A stretch of 64,000 nt of DNA from Siminovitchia sediminis (GCF_042680885.1 NZ_JBHUEO010000001.1:12627-76626), one strand, 5' to 3'. Positions 33,805-43,608 are shown, numbered from the stretch's first letter. The notes: generated by a model not told the origin, from the letters alone. Numbers and translations: made by a program.

Positions 33805-34491
33805 TTATTTGCCCGAAGTTGAGAACTTATAGCCAAATCCTCTTTCTGTTTGAATATATTTTGGCTGTTGTGGGTTATCTTCAATCTTTTTTCTTAACGT
33901 ACTTAAATGGACGAGGACCGTTTTTACATCCGCAGTCGAATCCATTCCCCAAATATAATCGTACAGCTGTTCAGTACTAAAAACTTGGTTCGGGTGCTGA
34001 GCCAGATAAAACAGCAGCCTCTTTTCTTTTGTAAAGAGGTTGATTTCTTCGTCTTTTTTATGGACGGTTTTATCGACAAGATTTATTCTCAAATCCCCCA
34101 GCCTCAATATATTGGATTCTGCCAGATTGCTTCTTCTTATGTTGGCCTTAATTCTTGCAATCAGTTCCCCAGGGTCAAATGGCTTAATAATATAATCATC
34201 GCAGCCGATTTCAAACCCCTCCAGAACAGTGGATTTGGACTTTTCACCACTGATGAATATGAGAATGCCATCGGATCGTTTACGAAATGTACGGGCAATT
34301 TCAAAACCGCTTTGGTCAGGGAGATGAATATCCAGAAGCAGGATATCAGGTGTCATTTGATCAATTAAACGCAAACCTTCTAAAGCACTGTTTGATGAAT
34401 GTACCCTGAACCCTTCCTTTTCCAAATAAAGGCGTAAAATGTCAATGAGCGGCTGTTCATCTTCAATGATTAATATATGGATTCTATTCAT
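33805..34491 (-). CDS. OmpR-family response regulator
   Basis: A 228-residue two-component response regulator. The receiver has I-E-D-E, the phosphorylated Asp in L-L-L-D-I-H-L-P, and the Lys in I-I-K-P-F-D-P-G. A winged helix domain with R-G-F-G-Y-K-F follows. I chose the ATG at 34491, with a G-rich site six bases upstream, over 34521. It is divergent from a sensor kinase gene with 265 bases between the two starts, and the two are probably partners. Confidence 0.9.
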   Translation of the reverse strand: MNRIHILIIEDEQPLIDILRLYLEKEGFRVHSSNSALEGLRLIDQMTPDILLLDIHLPDQSGFEIARTFRKRSDGILIFISGEKSKSTVLEGFEIGCDDYIIKPFDPGELIARIKANIRRSNLAESNILRLGDLRINLVDKTVHKKDEEINLFTKEKRLLFYLAQHPNQVFSTEQLYDYIWGMDSTADVKTVLVHLSTLRKKIEDNPQQPKYIQTERGFGYKFSTSGK

Positions 34492-34756
34492 AGAAAACCC
34501 CCCACAAATTCTATCTTTCAAGAATAGAAAGTATACCCTTCTGTATAATCACAAGGATGCGGGTCCGGAGAACTGCATACCGTTCATCAAGGCAGCAGAA
34601 CTGGTGGTTATAACTTATCCCTAGTATTATAGCAATTTGGTTGTATATAGTCAGTTTGTTACGGACAATGTCGAACGATTTCTGAAAAAAATGACATTTT
34701 TCCTTGCATAATCGTGTTATATTAGGACTAAAGTTTGAGCGGCAAGGGTGTCCGAA

Positions 34757-36817
34757 ATGAAAAGAGTACAGATGTTGGTATTTATTACTGTTTCCCTTTT
34801 TTTAGCCTCGTGCTCTATAAATGAAACGCATACACCTGTTCAGGATGGAATATACACTTACAACGGTTTCCCGGATACAGGTTTTGAAAAGTTAAATGGA
34901 GAGTGGGAATTCTATTGGAAGGCACTTCTTGATCCGGAAGACTTTAAAAACAGTCATCTTTCTTCTCCGGAATTTGTAAAAGTACCGGGAACTTGGAGAA
35001 TGTATGAGGCAGCTGGAGGAGAAGTTTCCAAGCAAGGCTATGCTACCTACCGAATCCACTTATCATTTGATGAACAGGAGATAGGGACGGCCAAGGCTCT
35101 GTTCATACAAGGGGGGGCTTCGTCCTATAAAATTTGGATCGCAGGAAAAGCGGAAGCGGAGAATGGGAAAGTGGGGACTGGCAAGTCTACAACAGAGCCC
35201 AGTAATTCCCGCAAACTGATCTACTTTGAAGTGAGTGACGAGAAAATGGAATTGGTTATGCAAGTTGCCAATTTTCATCAAAGAAAGTCAGGCATCTATA
35301 ATCCTGTTTTGTTAGGAGAGCCTGAAGCAGTTGCCGAATACAGGGAGAAAAACTTGCTTTTTCGCGCAATGATTGTGATGAGCCTGCTAGTGATGGGATT
35401 GTATCATATCATTTTGTTTGTTTTACGAAAAAAAGAGGTATCCTTAATTTTTTTCAGCATGGTCTGTCTCCTTGTAGCTGCCAGGGCAGCCCTGCTGGAT
35501 GGGGTGCTCGCCTCCTATCTTTTTCCCTTTTTAAATTGGGATTGGGAGCAAAAGCTGGAGTATTTGGGAGCCTCTATGGGCGTTTTGTTTTTTGCACTAT
35601 ATACATATTCTATGTTCCCGAAAGATATGGCCAAAACAGCCAAACACATGATCATTTGTGTCATGGGGGCATACAGCCTCTTGGTTATTGTTGCGCCGCC
35701 AATGGTATTTACCAGTACAATGAGGTTCCTTCAGGTATTAATTCTGCTCGTGTTTATTTATTTAATTTATGTAGATGTCAAAGCCCTGTACCAAAAAAGG
35801 GAAGGTTCATTGTTGAATATAACGGCCATTCTGCTGTTTTTCATGACGATTGTAAATGACATTATGCTATATAATCATTGGATCACATCGATAGAGCTAA
35901 CATCTGTTGGATTGACATGCTTTTTATTCGTGCAGTCGATCATTATATCGCGCCATTACGCCAGCTCCTTCAGGCACACAGAAAGACTATCGCGCGAGCT
36001 TGCCAGTTTCAATGCTTCATTGGAGCGGCAAGTCCGTGACAGGACAATGGAACTTCGTCAGGCCATATCGGATCTTCAATTGGCCAATCAAAAACTGAGA
36101 GAAGCACATCAGTCAAGGAGTAAATGGATCCGTAATATTTATCATGAAATAGCAGCTCCATTGACAACGATTCGTGCCTATACAAAAGGGATATTGGACG
36201 GCGTTATACAACGTGATATGAAGTTTATTCGTCTGATCCATGAGCAGAGCCTTTATTTGTCAAGAATGCTGAATGATTTGCATGACATGACTGAAATTGA
36301 GAACAGAGAAATCACATTTAACAGAAAAAAAGTCAATGTCCTTGAATATGTACAGGAATTGTATCATAAGCACAAGGTGGATATTGAAAAACAGGGGATC
36401 CATTTCTGTTTGAAAAACTCACTTGCTGCTGATGAAGATGTGTTTATTCTAATCGATAAACACCGGATCGAGCAGGTAATGGTCAACTTTTTAAACAATG
36501 CTCAAAAGTTTATTGGGGACGGAGGGATGATTCGACTGGATGTGGAGAAAGAGGAACACCAGGTTGTCATCAAAGTAACCGATAATGGAATTGGAATCAG
36601 CAAGAAAGATATAAATCTGGTTTTCAACCGGTTTTTTAAAGGAGAAACCCCTGACGGCACATCTATTGGATCGGGACTGGGGCTGGCCATTTCCAAGGAA
36701 ATTATTGATTATCACGGCGGTACCATTGGTACAACAAGCGAAGAGGGCAAGGGAAGCTGTTTTTATTTTAAGCTTCCGATTGCGGCAACCGTGTCAAGGG
36801 CAAGGGGGATGCTTTAG
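34757..36817 (+). CDS. 7TMR-DISM sensor histidine kinase with lipobox
   Basis: A 686-residue kinase. The N-terminal signal peptide ends in L-F-L-A-S-C, a good lipobox. An extracellular jelly-roll-like domain (DISM-7TMR type, about 30-195) follows, then seven hydrophobic segments (about 203-400), a coiled-coil linker (410-455), and the kinase core. The phosphorylated His is in N-I-Y-H-E-I-A-A-P-L near 463. The ATPase boxes are V-N-F-L-N-N-A, D-N-G-I-G-I and G-S-G-L-G-L-A-I-S. It probably senses an extracellular small molecule, perhaps a sugar, and acts on the divergent response regulator. The ATG at 34757 has AAGGG eight bases upstream. Confidence 0.9.
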   Translation: MKRVQMLVFITVSLFLASCSINETHTPVQDGIYTYNGFPDTGFEKLNGEWEFYWKALLDPEDFKNSHLSSPEFVKVPGTWRMYEAAGGEVSKQGYATYRIHLSFDEQEIGTAKALFIQGGASSYKIWIAGKAEAENGKVGTGKSTTEPSNSRKLIYFEVSDEKMELVMQVANFHQRKSGIYNPVLLGEPEAVAEYREKNLLFRAMIVMSLLVMGLYHIILFVLRKKEVSLIFFSMVCLLVAARAALLDGVLASYLFPFLNWDWEQKLEYLGASMGVLFFALYTYSMFPKDMAKTAKHMIICVMGAYSLLVIVAPPMVFTSTMRFLQVLILLVFIYLIYVDVKALYQKREGSLLNITAILLFFMTIVNDIMLYNHWITSIELTSVGLTCFLFVQSIIISRHYASSFRHTERLSRELASFNASLERQVRDRTMELRQAISDLQLANQKLREAHQSRSKWIRNIYHEIAAPLTTIRAYTKGILDGVIQRDMKFIRLIHEQSLYLSRMLNDLHDMTEIENREITFNRKKVNVLEYVQELYHKHKVDIEKQGIHFCLKNSLAADEDVFILIDKHRIEQVMVNFLNNAQKFIGDGGMIRLDVEKEEHQVVIKVTDNGIGISKKDINLVFNRFFKGETPDGTSIGSGLGLAISKEIIDYHGGTIGTTSEEGKGSCFYFKLPIAATVSRARGML

Positions 36818-36974
36818 TCAGATGTTTCTTTTCGCCATTATCCCTCCCCGTAAAACGGAAGATCCCGAAAATCAAATCAGTTTTTCTTCTGCTTATGGAA
36901 ATCATTCCGGAGGTTTTTTCATGCCTATTAGCGTAAAATGATAGTAAAATATCGGGAGGAAATGGGGCTGGCAG

Positions 36975-37592
36975 ATGATTGACTATAAATACGACAAGCT
37001 GTTATCCATCAGGACAACCGGAGAGAGGGATGCAGCCCCTTCGCAAGCGCACTACCACCCGTATGAACCGACTCCCTACCCAGCCCTGGAGCAGTTGTTT
37101 AATCAGTACCAATTAAAAGCAGGAGACCGCCTTGTAGATATGGGCTGTGGGAAGGGGAGGGTCCCTTTTTATGTGAATTACTACTTTCAGGCATCTGCCT
37201 TGGGGATTGAGATGAACCCTGCTTTATATGAAGAGGCGCTGCGAAATAAAATCAGTTACAGCCAAAAAGTAAAACGCCGAAGGGGGATTGTTGATTTTCA
37301 ATGTATGCTTGCACAGGACTATCATATCCATCCGCATGATAATGTTTTTTTCTTTTTCAACCCGTTTTCTGTCCAAATTTTCATGACAGTAGTGAACAAT
37401 ATTATTCAATCCTGTGAGAGACATCCGCGTACAATTGATGTAATTTTATATTATCCCTCCAATGATTATTTATATTTCCTATTAAATCAAACCCAGTTCG
37501 TCTTGTTGGAGGAGATACATCTGGAACATGCTTACGAGCGGAACCATGATGAACGGATAATGATTTTTCGATTGAACAAAGGGGGAGACTAG
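36975..37592 (+). CDS. Class I SAM-dependent methyltransferase
   Basis: A 205-residue methyltransferase-fold protein. The SAM-binding motif L-V-D-M-G-C-G-K-G-R-V near residue 54 and the acidic G-I-E-M-N-P at the end of the second strand (near 77) are clear. The N-F-N-P-F-like segment F-F-F-N-P-F-S near 128 is typical of a family of Firmicute methyltransferases of unknown substrate. One base separates it from the next gene, also a methyltransferase, so the two are co-transcribed. Confidence 0.85.
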   Translation: MIDYKYDKLLSIRTTGERDAAPSQAHYHPYEPTPYPALEQLFNQYQLKAGDRLVDMGCGKGRVPFYVNYYFQASALGIEMNPALYEEALRNKISYSQKVKRRRGIVDFQCMLAQDYHIHPHDNVFFFFNPFSVQIFMTVVNNIIQSCERHPRTIDVILYYPSNDYLYFLLNQTQFVLLEEIHLEHAYERNHDERIMIFRLNKGGD

Positions 37593-37593
37593 A

Positions 37594-38196
37594 ATGAGAA
37601 ATCAGTGGCATGAACGTTTTAGTGCGGAGGAATATATCTATGGTGAGGAACCGAATGCCTTTATTAAGAGCAAGGCACATCTTTTGAAGGACCAGTCGAA
37701 GATAGTTTGTTTTGCTGAGGGAGAAGGGCGCAATGCGGTCTTTTTGGCAAAAGAAGGGCATGAGGTCACTGCATTGGATTATGCAGAAAGCGGACTTCTC
37801 AAAACACAAAGGCTGGCAGACAAAAACGATGTAAAGGTAAAGACTTGTAAAGCAGATCTCCTGGAATATGAAGTGAAAGCATCCCGGTATGATGCAGCAG
37901 TCATGGTGTTCGGCCATTTTCATGGCCAAGATCAAAAAACAGTCTTTGATAAAATGCTAAAGGCCGTTAAGCCGGGTGGTATGATCATGATGGAAGTGTA
38001 TTCTAAAGAGCAGATCAGCTATGGGACAGGAGGCCCGCGGGACACGGACATGCTTTATGATCCTGCAGATCTTCTTGATTGGAGCCGTGGGCACAAGGTC
38101 CGGCACTTCTTTTATGGAGAACAGTTCCGTGAGGAAGGCAAGCTTCATACGGGAAAAGCACATGTGAATCAATTGATTTTAGTAAAAAAAGGGTAA
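37594..38196 (+). CDS. Class I SAM-dependent methyltransferase (TehB-like)
   Basis: A 200-residue methyltransferase. The SAM site is F-A-E-G-E-G-R-N-A-V-F-L-A near residue 40 and A-L-D-Y-A near 62. The start W-H-E-R-F-S-A-E-E-Y-I-Y-G-E-E-P-N and the centre V-K-P-G-G-M-I-M-M-E-V-Y are typical of the TehB/thiopurine-like small methyltransferases. Such enzymes methylate metalloids, thiols or small aromatics. The substrate here is unknown. It begins just after the previous stop with an AAAGGGGGAG site. Confidence 0.85.
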   Translation: MRNQWHERFSAEEYIYGEEPNAFIKSKAHLLKDQSKIVCFAEGEGRNAVFLAKEGHEVTALDYAESGLLKTQRLADKNDVKVKTCKADLLEYEVKASRYDAAVMVFGHFHGQDQKTVFDKMLKAVKPGGMIMMEVYSKEQISYGTGGPRDTDMLYDPADLLDWSRGHKVRHFFYGEQFREEGKLHTGKAHVNQLILVKKG

Positions 38197-38240
38197 CGTA
38201 TCACCAGATGATGCGTGCAATATGAAAAGGGGGAATAAAC

Positions 38241-38951
38241 ATGAACGCAATCCTATTGGAAAACATGTTCGTAGGCCAGCCGAAGACGGTTGGCCAGAAA
38301 AGTGCAGAAGATCCGATGGACTGGGAATGGAGGAGTGCGATTTTTAAAGAGCCGGCGGAAGGTCCTTTATGGCTCGGAACGACTAATTTGGCCGGAGATG
38401 GCCAAGCAGACTTAAAAAACCACGGCGGGCCGGATAAAGCGGTATTTGCCTATCCTTCCGAACATTATATACATTGGCAACAAGAATTTCCGGAGGCAGG
38501 CATGTCCCCCGGTGGTTTTGGTGAAAACTTCTCATTAAGCAACCAGTTGGAGGACGGGGTGGCGATTGGAGATACATATGAAATCGGCGAAGCTATCATC
38601 CAGGTATCGCAGCCGCGGCAGCCTTGCTGGAAACCCGCCCGGCGTTTTAACATTAAAAACCTTGCCCTGCTGCTGCAAAACTCTGGACGAACGGGCTGGT
38701 ATTATCGGGTCTTGAAAGAAGGATATGTAGAGGCCGGTCAATCTGTTAAATTGATGGAACGGTCCTATCCACAATGGACGATTGAAAAGTGTAATATCCT
38801 CATGCATGTGGAAAAGAATAACATAGAAGAAGCAGACAAGCTTTCCCAATGCGCAAGCTTATCCGACAGTTGGAAAAACACATTGCGAAACAGGGTGGAA
38901 AAGGGAGAGAACCCGGATGTCCGAAAGAGAGTGATCGGCCCGAACGGTTAA
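38241..38951 (+). CDS. MOSC-domain protein (YiiM-like)
   Basis: A 236-residue protein with a MOSC domain (about 25-165) and the three-helix C-terminal extension typical of YiiM-like proteins. The G-G-F-G-E-N-F segment, the conserved L-K-N-H-G-G-P-D-K-A-V-F-A-Y stretch and the Cys in Q-P-R-Q-P-C-W-K, which in MOSC proteins faces the molybdenum cofactor, are all present. YiiM reduces N-hydroxylated compounds in a complex with partner proteins. The same activity is plausible but unproven here. Confidence 0.9.
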   Translation: MNAILLENMFVGQPKTVGQKSAEDPMDWEWRSAIFKEPAEGPLWLGTTNLAGDGQADLKNHGGPDKAVFAYPSEHYIHWQQEFPEAGMSPGGFGENFSLSNQLEDGVAIGDTYEIGEAIIQVSQPRQPCWKPARRFNIKNLALLLQNSGRTGWYYRVLKEGYVEAGQSVKLMERSYPQWTIEKCNILMHVEKNNIEEADKLSQCASLSDSWKNTLRNRVEKGENPDVRKRVIGPNG

Positions 38952-39049
38952 CCGGTGAAAGAGGGGAATGGTTCACAAGAAAGTCCTTTCTGCCCTGCTA
39001 TACACGAAGTACTTTTTTATACAATAAGAGTAACGTTTTAGAAAGGCGG

Positions 39050-40900
39050 ATGGCTTTGGAGCTCATTTTAACATTCCTCATTTTGGCAGCCACCATCATT
39101 TTATTCATGTCCAACCGAATAAGGGCAGATCTTGTGGCGGTGATGGCTCTATTATCATTAGTCCTCACAGGGATTTTAAGTCCGACTGAAGCTCTTGTAG
39201 GCTTTTCAAACTCAGTCGTTATTATGATAGCTGGTCTTTTCATAATTGGCGCCGGCCTTTTACGGACCGGTCTGGCTCAAATGGCCAGTAATTTTGTACT
39301 GCGTTTTGCCGGGAATAGTGAAAATAAACTATTTGTGATTCTGCTGGTGCTGGTAGCTTTAATTGGTACTTTTATGAGCAATACCGGGACCGTGGCTATT
39401 ATGCTTCCGATCGTCGTCAGTATCGCTATCAGCATTAACAGCAGTCCATCAAAGTTTTTAATTCCTTTGTCATTTATCGCAAGTTTTTCTGGTTTATTAA
39501 CGTTGATTGCTTCGCCTGCCAACCTTATCGCCAGCCAGACACTCGCGGACAATGGATATGATAAACTAAAGTTTTTTGATATTACTCCTGTGGGTATCGT
39601 TGGTGTGATTACTGGTATTATTTATTTATATGCGGTCCGGAATAGACTGCTGCCGAAAGGGAAGAAGAGGGGCAACAATGAAGAAGAATATCATTTATCA
39701 CCCGAGCAGCTGGCAGCCGATTATGAACTGGGCGGCAGCTTGTACCGGGTGAGTGTGCCTGAAGATTCCCCAATGGTCGGGAAAAAGCTGACTGAATTGG
39801 CAACGCCCGCTGCATACCAGCTGTACATTTTAAAGATTGTCAGAAAATCGGGGGAAGGGCTGAACTTACTTCCGATGACATATCATGAAATGGCTGGGCC
39901 CAAAAGTGTAATCCAGCCCAATGACCACCTGTATTTACAGGGAAAACCGGAAAACCTGGAAAAAATGGTGGCAGATTTTGGCCTGCTTTTTGAGGAGGAG
40001 GAATCTGAAGTCGATGAGCTGGTCACAAAGCAGCTTGGAATGGCAGAGGTCCTATTAACTCCTCATTCCAGCCTCATCAATCAGACGCCAAAAAGTATTA
40101 AATTTAGAGAAAAATATGATTTAAACATTCTGGGGATCAAACGTCAAGGGCAGTATGTGTTGAATGAGCCGGCTAAGCAGCGGCTCCGTTTCGGGGATTC
40201 TTTATTGGTGCAGGGGTCATGGGATTCAATTGAACTGTTGTCCCAGGAGACGAACGATGTAGTGGTTGTCGGACAGCCGCAGGAACATGCCAATGCAGCT
40301 GCAGCAAGCGGGAAAGCACCGGTGGCAGGCGGTATTATAGCATTGGTCGTATTTCTGATGATTTTTGAGATATTTCCTACAGTCATTTCTGTGTTAATCG
40401 GAGCGGTCCTTATGGTATTGACGGGCTGTCTTCGAAATGTCGATGATGCTTATGGACAGATTAATTTTGAGACCATTGTCCTGGTGGCTGCCATGCTGCC
40501 GATGGCTACAGCACTGGAAAAAACTGGAGGAGTCATGATTTTGGCTGAAGGTATTATTAAAACACTCGGAGGACTGGGAAGCTTGGGGGTCTTTGCCGGT
40601 ATTTATTTGCTGTCGATGATTTTTGGCCAGTTTATCAGCAATACAGCAACAGCCGTGCTCTTTGCACCAATTGCGATGAATGCAGCACTGACAATAGACG
40701 CCAATCCATATACATTTTTAATCGGCGTTGCTGTAGCGTCCAATATGGCTTTCGCTACTCCTGTAGCTTCTCCGACTAACGCAATGGTAATGAACGCGGG
40801 TGGATATAAGGTGACCGACTTTGTAAAAATCGGTATTCCGTTAATGGCGATTGTTTTTATAGTGATGCTATTTGCCATTCCGTTTTTCTTTCCTTTGTAA
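39050..40900 (+). CDS. SLC13/ArsB-type permease with TrkA-C domains
   Basis: A 616-residue transporter of the SLC13 (DASS)-like family with two cytoplasmic RCK_C/TrkA-C domains between the membrane halves (about 225-305 and 320-400). Two sets of membrane helices flank them. The family motifs S-N-T-G-T-V-A-I-M-L-P near 110 and S-N-T-A-T-A-V-L-F-A-P near 525 are the two re-entrant substrate/Na+ sites. Members carry sulfate, dicarboxylates or other anions, and the cargo here is unclear. The ATG at 39050 lies very close to its AAAGGCGG site; the TTG at 39056 is an equally good start. Confidence 0.88.
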   Translation: MALELILTFLILAATIILFMSNRIRADLVAVMALLSLVLTGILSPTEALVGFSNSVVIMIAGLFIIGAGLLRTGLAQMASNFVLRFAGNSENKLFVILLVLVALIGTFMSNTGTVAIMLPIVVSIAISINSSPSKFLIPLSFIASFSGLLTLIASPANLIASQTLADNGYDKLKFFDITPVGIVGVITGIIYLYAVRNRLLPKGKKRGNNEEEYHLSPEQLAADYELGGSLYRVSVPEDSPMVGKKLTELATPAAYQLYILKIVRKSGEGLNLLPMTYHEMAGPKSVIQPNDHLYLQGKPENLEKMVADFGLLFEEEESEVDELVTKQLGMAEVLLTPHSSLINQTPKSIKFREKYDLNILGIKRQGQYVLNEPAKQRLRFGDSLLVQGSWDSIELLSQETNDVVVVGQPQEHANAAAASGKAPVAGGIIALVVFLMIFEIFPTVISVLIGAVLMVLTGCLRNVDDAYGQINFETIVLVAAMLPMATALEKTGGVMILAEGIIKTLGGLGSLGVFAGIYLLSMIFGQFISNTATAVLFAPIAMNAALTIDANPYTFLIGVAVASNMAFATPVASPTNAMVMNAGGYKVTDFVKIGIPLMAIVFIVMLFAIPFFFPL

Positions 40901-40904
40901 AATA

Positions 40905-40942
40905 GACAGGCCTTTGCTTTGTAAGTCAAAGCAGGGGCCTGT
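40905..40942 (+). terminator. Hairpin after the permease gene
   Basis: ACAGGCCTTTGCTTTG pairs with CAAAGCAGGGGCCTGT around a five-base loop. It lacks a clear T run, so it may be a weak terminator or a transcript stabiliser. Confidence 0.6.
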
Positions 40943-41019
40943 TCGGATTTCGCCGGTATATTTCGGAACATCATTGAGCCTAAGAAACTGTATTGTGTCA
41001 ATCAAAGGGGAAGGGAAAC

Positions 41020-41190
41020 TTGTTGCGCTTTAAATTCATAAAGCGGCAGCCCAGACACCTTCAAAAGCTAAAAGAGAAGGTACAGGTATGGTTGCTAAGC
41101 TGGAGTTATCGCACGGTATTACTGCCGCATTTCAATAAGATTTTACAATTACTCGGGAGGATTTCAGGAGTTATTCCTCCCGTGTTTTAA
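41020..41190 (+). CDS. Possible small basic protein, 56 residues
   Basis: A TTG at 41020 follows a GGGGAAGGGA site. The product is very basic in its first half (R-F-K-F-I-K-R-Q-P-R-H) and more hydrophobic later. I do not recognise it. A hairpin (CGGGAGGA ... TCCTCCCG, 41154-41183, followed by TTTT) overlaps its last codons and could be its terminator. The rest of the gap, 41191-41565, holds one weak minus-strand frame (41193-41375) that I do not call. Confidence 0.35.
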   Translation: MLRFKFIKRQPRHLQKLKEKVQVWLLSWSYRTVLLPHFNKILQLLGRISGVIPPVF

Positions 41191-41565
41191 TTTTAGATGC
41201 CGCTTCGGTAGCATTTCTTCCAGAAACCCGCCTGTGTTTTCAATTCGGGCGCTCCTTCGGAAGGATTTACGCCGTTGTATCGTCGCTTCAAGAAGCCTGC
41301 TTCAATTAACTTGACTTCCATTAATTCCAAACAGGTGATGAGACAAAAAAAAACTGCTGCCTGCTGGGATAACAAAGCCCAAATAGCCGATCAAGCCGTA
41401 AAAACCAGTGTCAGACGAGGTTAATTAAGGAATCGTATGGTTTAAGGAAAGACTATAATGCTTAAGAATCTTGCTGATCACTTTCTGTTTTACAACATAG
41501 GCAATATGATTAAAAACTGCAAAAGCAGATAAAACTTGCACTTATCCCCAACGCAACCAGCCCTG

Positions 41566-42432
41566 CTAATCTGAAACATACCGCTTCAGTACAGCATCAA
41601 CCTGTCCACCATAAGCTTCCCCAAAGATGTTCAGATGAACCAGGAGATAATACAGCTGGTACAAAGGCTTGATGTCGTGATAACTTTCATCGAGCGGATA
41701 GGTATGGTTGTAGGCTTCATAAAACGCTGATGAAAATCCGCCAAACAACTCAGTGAATGCAAGTTCCAGATGTCTGTCCCCATATAAAAACGATGGGTCA
41801 ATTAAGTAAGGATCTCCCCCTGGACCTGCCAGCCAGTTCCCGCCCCACAGATCCCCATGTAAAGAGGATGGAGGGACATCTGCAGGAATCCATCTTTCCA
41901 GTTGTCCAAGAAGCTTTTCCAAACGGTCGCGCCGCTTTCCGGTTATAGCCCCTTTACGTATTCCCTGTTCCAGCTGTGCTCCTAATCTTTTTTTACGGTA
42001 ATAATCCAGCCAACCGGAATACAGTCCATTGGGCTGATGGACGATTCCGACATAAGTATCTTTTTCCAATCCATGTTGTTTACCGAATGTTTGGTGCATG
42101 GCAGCTACATTCTCTCCCAATGTTGTTTGTGTCTTGGGAGATTCCTCTCCCGACAGCCATTCCATGATCAAAAAGGCTTTTCCCGGTTCATCAGAGAACG
42201 CCAGCACTTCAGGAACAGAAACAGATTGAGTAGCCAGAATCCGCTGTAATCCATCTGCTTCCAGTTCAAAGAAATGATTTGGAGAATGATTATGGTGTTT
42301 GATAAAATACTTTCTTTTTTCACTTTCCACGAAAAAACTTTTATTGATGGATCCGCCGGCTACACGCTGTATTTCCATTATTGTTGTTTGATCATTTGCG
42401 CAGTTTAAGGCTTGGCGAATGATATGATGCAT
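41566..42432 (-). CDS. Fructosamine kinase-family protein
   Basis: A 288-residue kinase of the fructosamine-3-kinase (YniA) family with the aminoglycoside-phosphotransferase fold. The P-loop-like G-G-S-I-N-K-S-F-F-V is near residue 26, the ATP-site Lys in F-I-K-H, the catalytic H-G-D-L-W-G-G-N near 188, and D-P-S-F-L-Y-G-D-R-H-L-E-L-A-F near 208-222 supplies the metal Asp. Such kinases phosphorylate ketosamines on glycated molecules so that the sugar can be removed. It stands alone. Confidence 0.9.
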   Translation of the reverse strand: MHHIIRQALNCANDQTTIMEIQRVAGGSINKSFFVESEKRKYFIKHHNHSPNHFFELEADGLQRILATQSVSVPEVLAFSDEPGKAFLIMEWLSGEESPKTQTTLGENVAAMHQTFGKQHGLEKDTYVGIVHQPNGLYSGWLDYYRKKRLGAQLEQGIRKGAITGKRRDRLEKLLGQLERWIPADVPPSSLHGDLWGGNWLAGPGGDPYLIDPSFLYGDRHLELAFTELFGGFSSAFYEAYNHTYPLDESYHDIKPLYQLYYLLVHLNIFGEAYGGQVDAVLKRYVSD

Positions 42433-42578
42433 GTAAAGACACCTCCTGCTGCATTACTCTTATCTTAACAAATAAGTCATATAAAAAAAGACCTTCCTGA
42501 TCCTGGGTCTTTTGTTATAAAATAGTGCTTAAATCTGTCGATAATAGATACATAGAGACGTATACAGGAGGAAAGACA

Positions 42579-43598
42579 ATGAAAATAGCGAGGATGGGCA
42601 TATTGGCATGCCTGCTGCTTTTAGTCATGTATGGATGTTCCAATACGAATAAAATTTATGAAAAAATGATGGAACAAGGATTACAGGAGATTGAAGAGGC
42701 AAATTACGGCAGCGCTCAGTCATTCTTTGAAAATGCACTGGAAGAAGAACCTGAAGATGAAAAAGCTGCGATTCTGCTAAAACAGACAAAAGATATATTA
42801 AAAGCCCAGGAGCACTTTGATGAAGGGGCATTTGACGCAGCAAAAGAAGCGGCTAATGAAGCAGCCAATACAGAGGAAGGTTCGGATAAGCTGGTAGAAA
42901 AGGCAGAGAGCCTCATTGAACAAATGGCAAAATTGGAAAATGAAAAAAAGACCTATGTCGGAAGTTACGAACAGGCGGAAGAGTGGTTTGAACAGGGTAA
43001 GCTGGCAGAATCTATCAACACATTTGAAAGCCTCTTAAGGAACGACTTAAGCCACCCTTTTTTTGCTGATATACATAAGGATATTGAAAGTTCACTTTCA
43101 AAGGTAAAGTTGGCCAAAGAAAAAGCAGAGGCGGATGCAAAGGCTCAAGCGGAAGCAGAGGCCAAGGCAAAAGCAGAAGCAGAAGCGAAGGCCAAAGCGG
43201 AGGCTGAGGAAAAAGCTAAAGCAGAAGCTCAAGCGAGGGCAGCTGCCGAACAGGCTGAGAAAGAACAAAAAGCTGAAGCAGAAAAATTAAAACAGGAAGC
43301 CAAGGGTGTTGGAGCAGCGGAAGGATATTGGGTAACAGCAGACCGTACAGAAGCCTGTCATATCACTTCAACTTACTTTGCCTGTGCCGTCGCATTTTCA
43401 GATGTCGGATTTCATGATCAAATCCAAAGCATCCGTCATGTCAGTGATACGCAAATAGACATAACTTTTGAAAACGGGTATACTTCTACAGTAACGCTGG
43501 TCAGCGAGGATGTCTTGCAGACAGAAACCGGCCAGTTGCAACGAGTTTCCAAAAAAGAGGCCAACAGCATTTATGAAGGCTATTATGAGCTGCCTTAA
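42579..43598 (+). CDS. Lipoprotein with TPR-like and Ala/Glu/Lys-rich coiled-coil regions
   Basis: A 339-residue predicted lipoprotein. The lipobox is V-M-Y-G-C near residue 20. Helical TPR-like repeats follow at about 25-165. A low-complexity coiled coil of repeated K-A-E-A and A-E-A-K units lies at about 183-245, and a small C-terminal domain (about 250-335) contains two Cys (A-C-H-I and F-A-C-A-V) that may form a disulfide. The ATG at 42579 follows AGGAGG; the upstream in-frame start at 42525 lacks one. The function is unknown, but the shape suggests a surface scaffold. The repeats may be unstable in length between strains. Confidence 0.7.
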   Translation: MKIARMGILACLLLLVMYGCSNTNKIYEKMMEQGLQEIEEANYGSAQSFFENALEEEPEDEKAAILLKQTKDILKAQEHFDEGAFDAAKEAANEAANTEEGSDKLVEKAESLIEQMAKLENEKKTYVGSYEQAEEWFEQGKLAESINTFESLLRNDLSHPFFADIHKDIESSLSKVKLAKEKAEADAKAQAEAEAKAKAEAEAKAKAEAEEKAKAEAQARAAAEQAEKEQKAEAEKLKQEAKGVGAAEGYWVTADRTEACHITSTYFACAVAFSDVGFHDQIQSIRHVSDTQIDITFENGYTSTVTLVSEDVLQTETGQLQRVSKKEANSIYEGYYELP

Positions 43599-43608
43599 TG
43601 AATTTGAG

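Noticed and set aside
36828..36941. Short plus-strand frame between the sensor kinase and the first methyltransferase
   Set aside because: The only G-rich site is too far from the start codon and the product resembles nothing known.
41193..41375. Minus-strand frame of 60 residues between the small basic protein and the fructosamine kinase gene
   Set aside because: No good ribosome binding site and no family resemblance that I can state.
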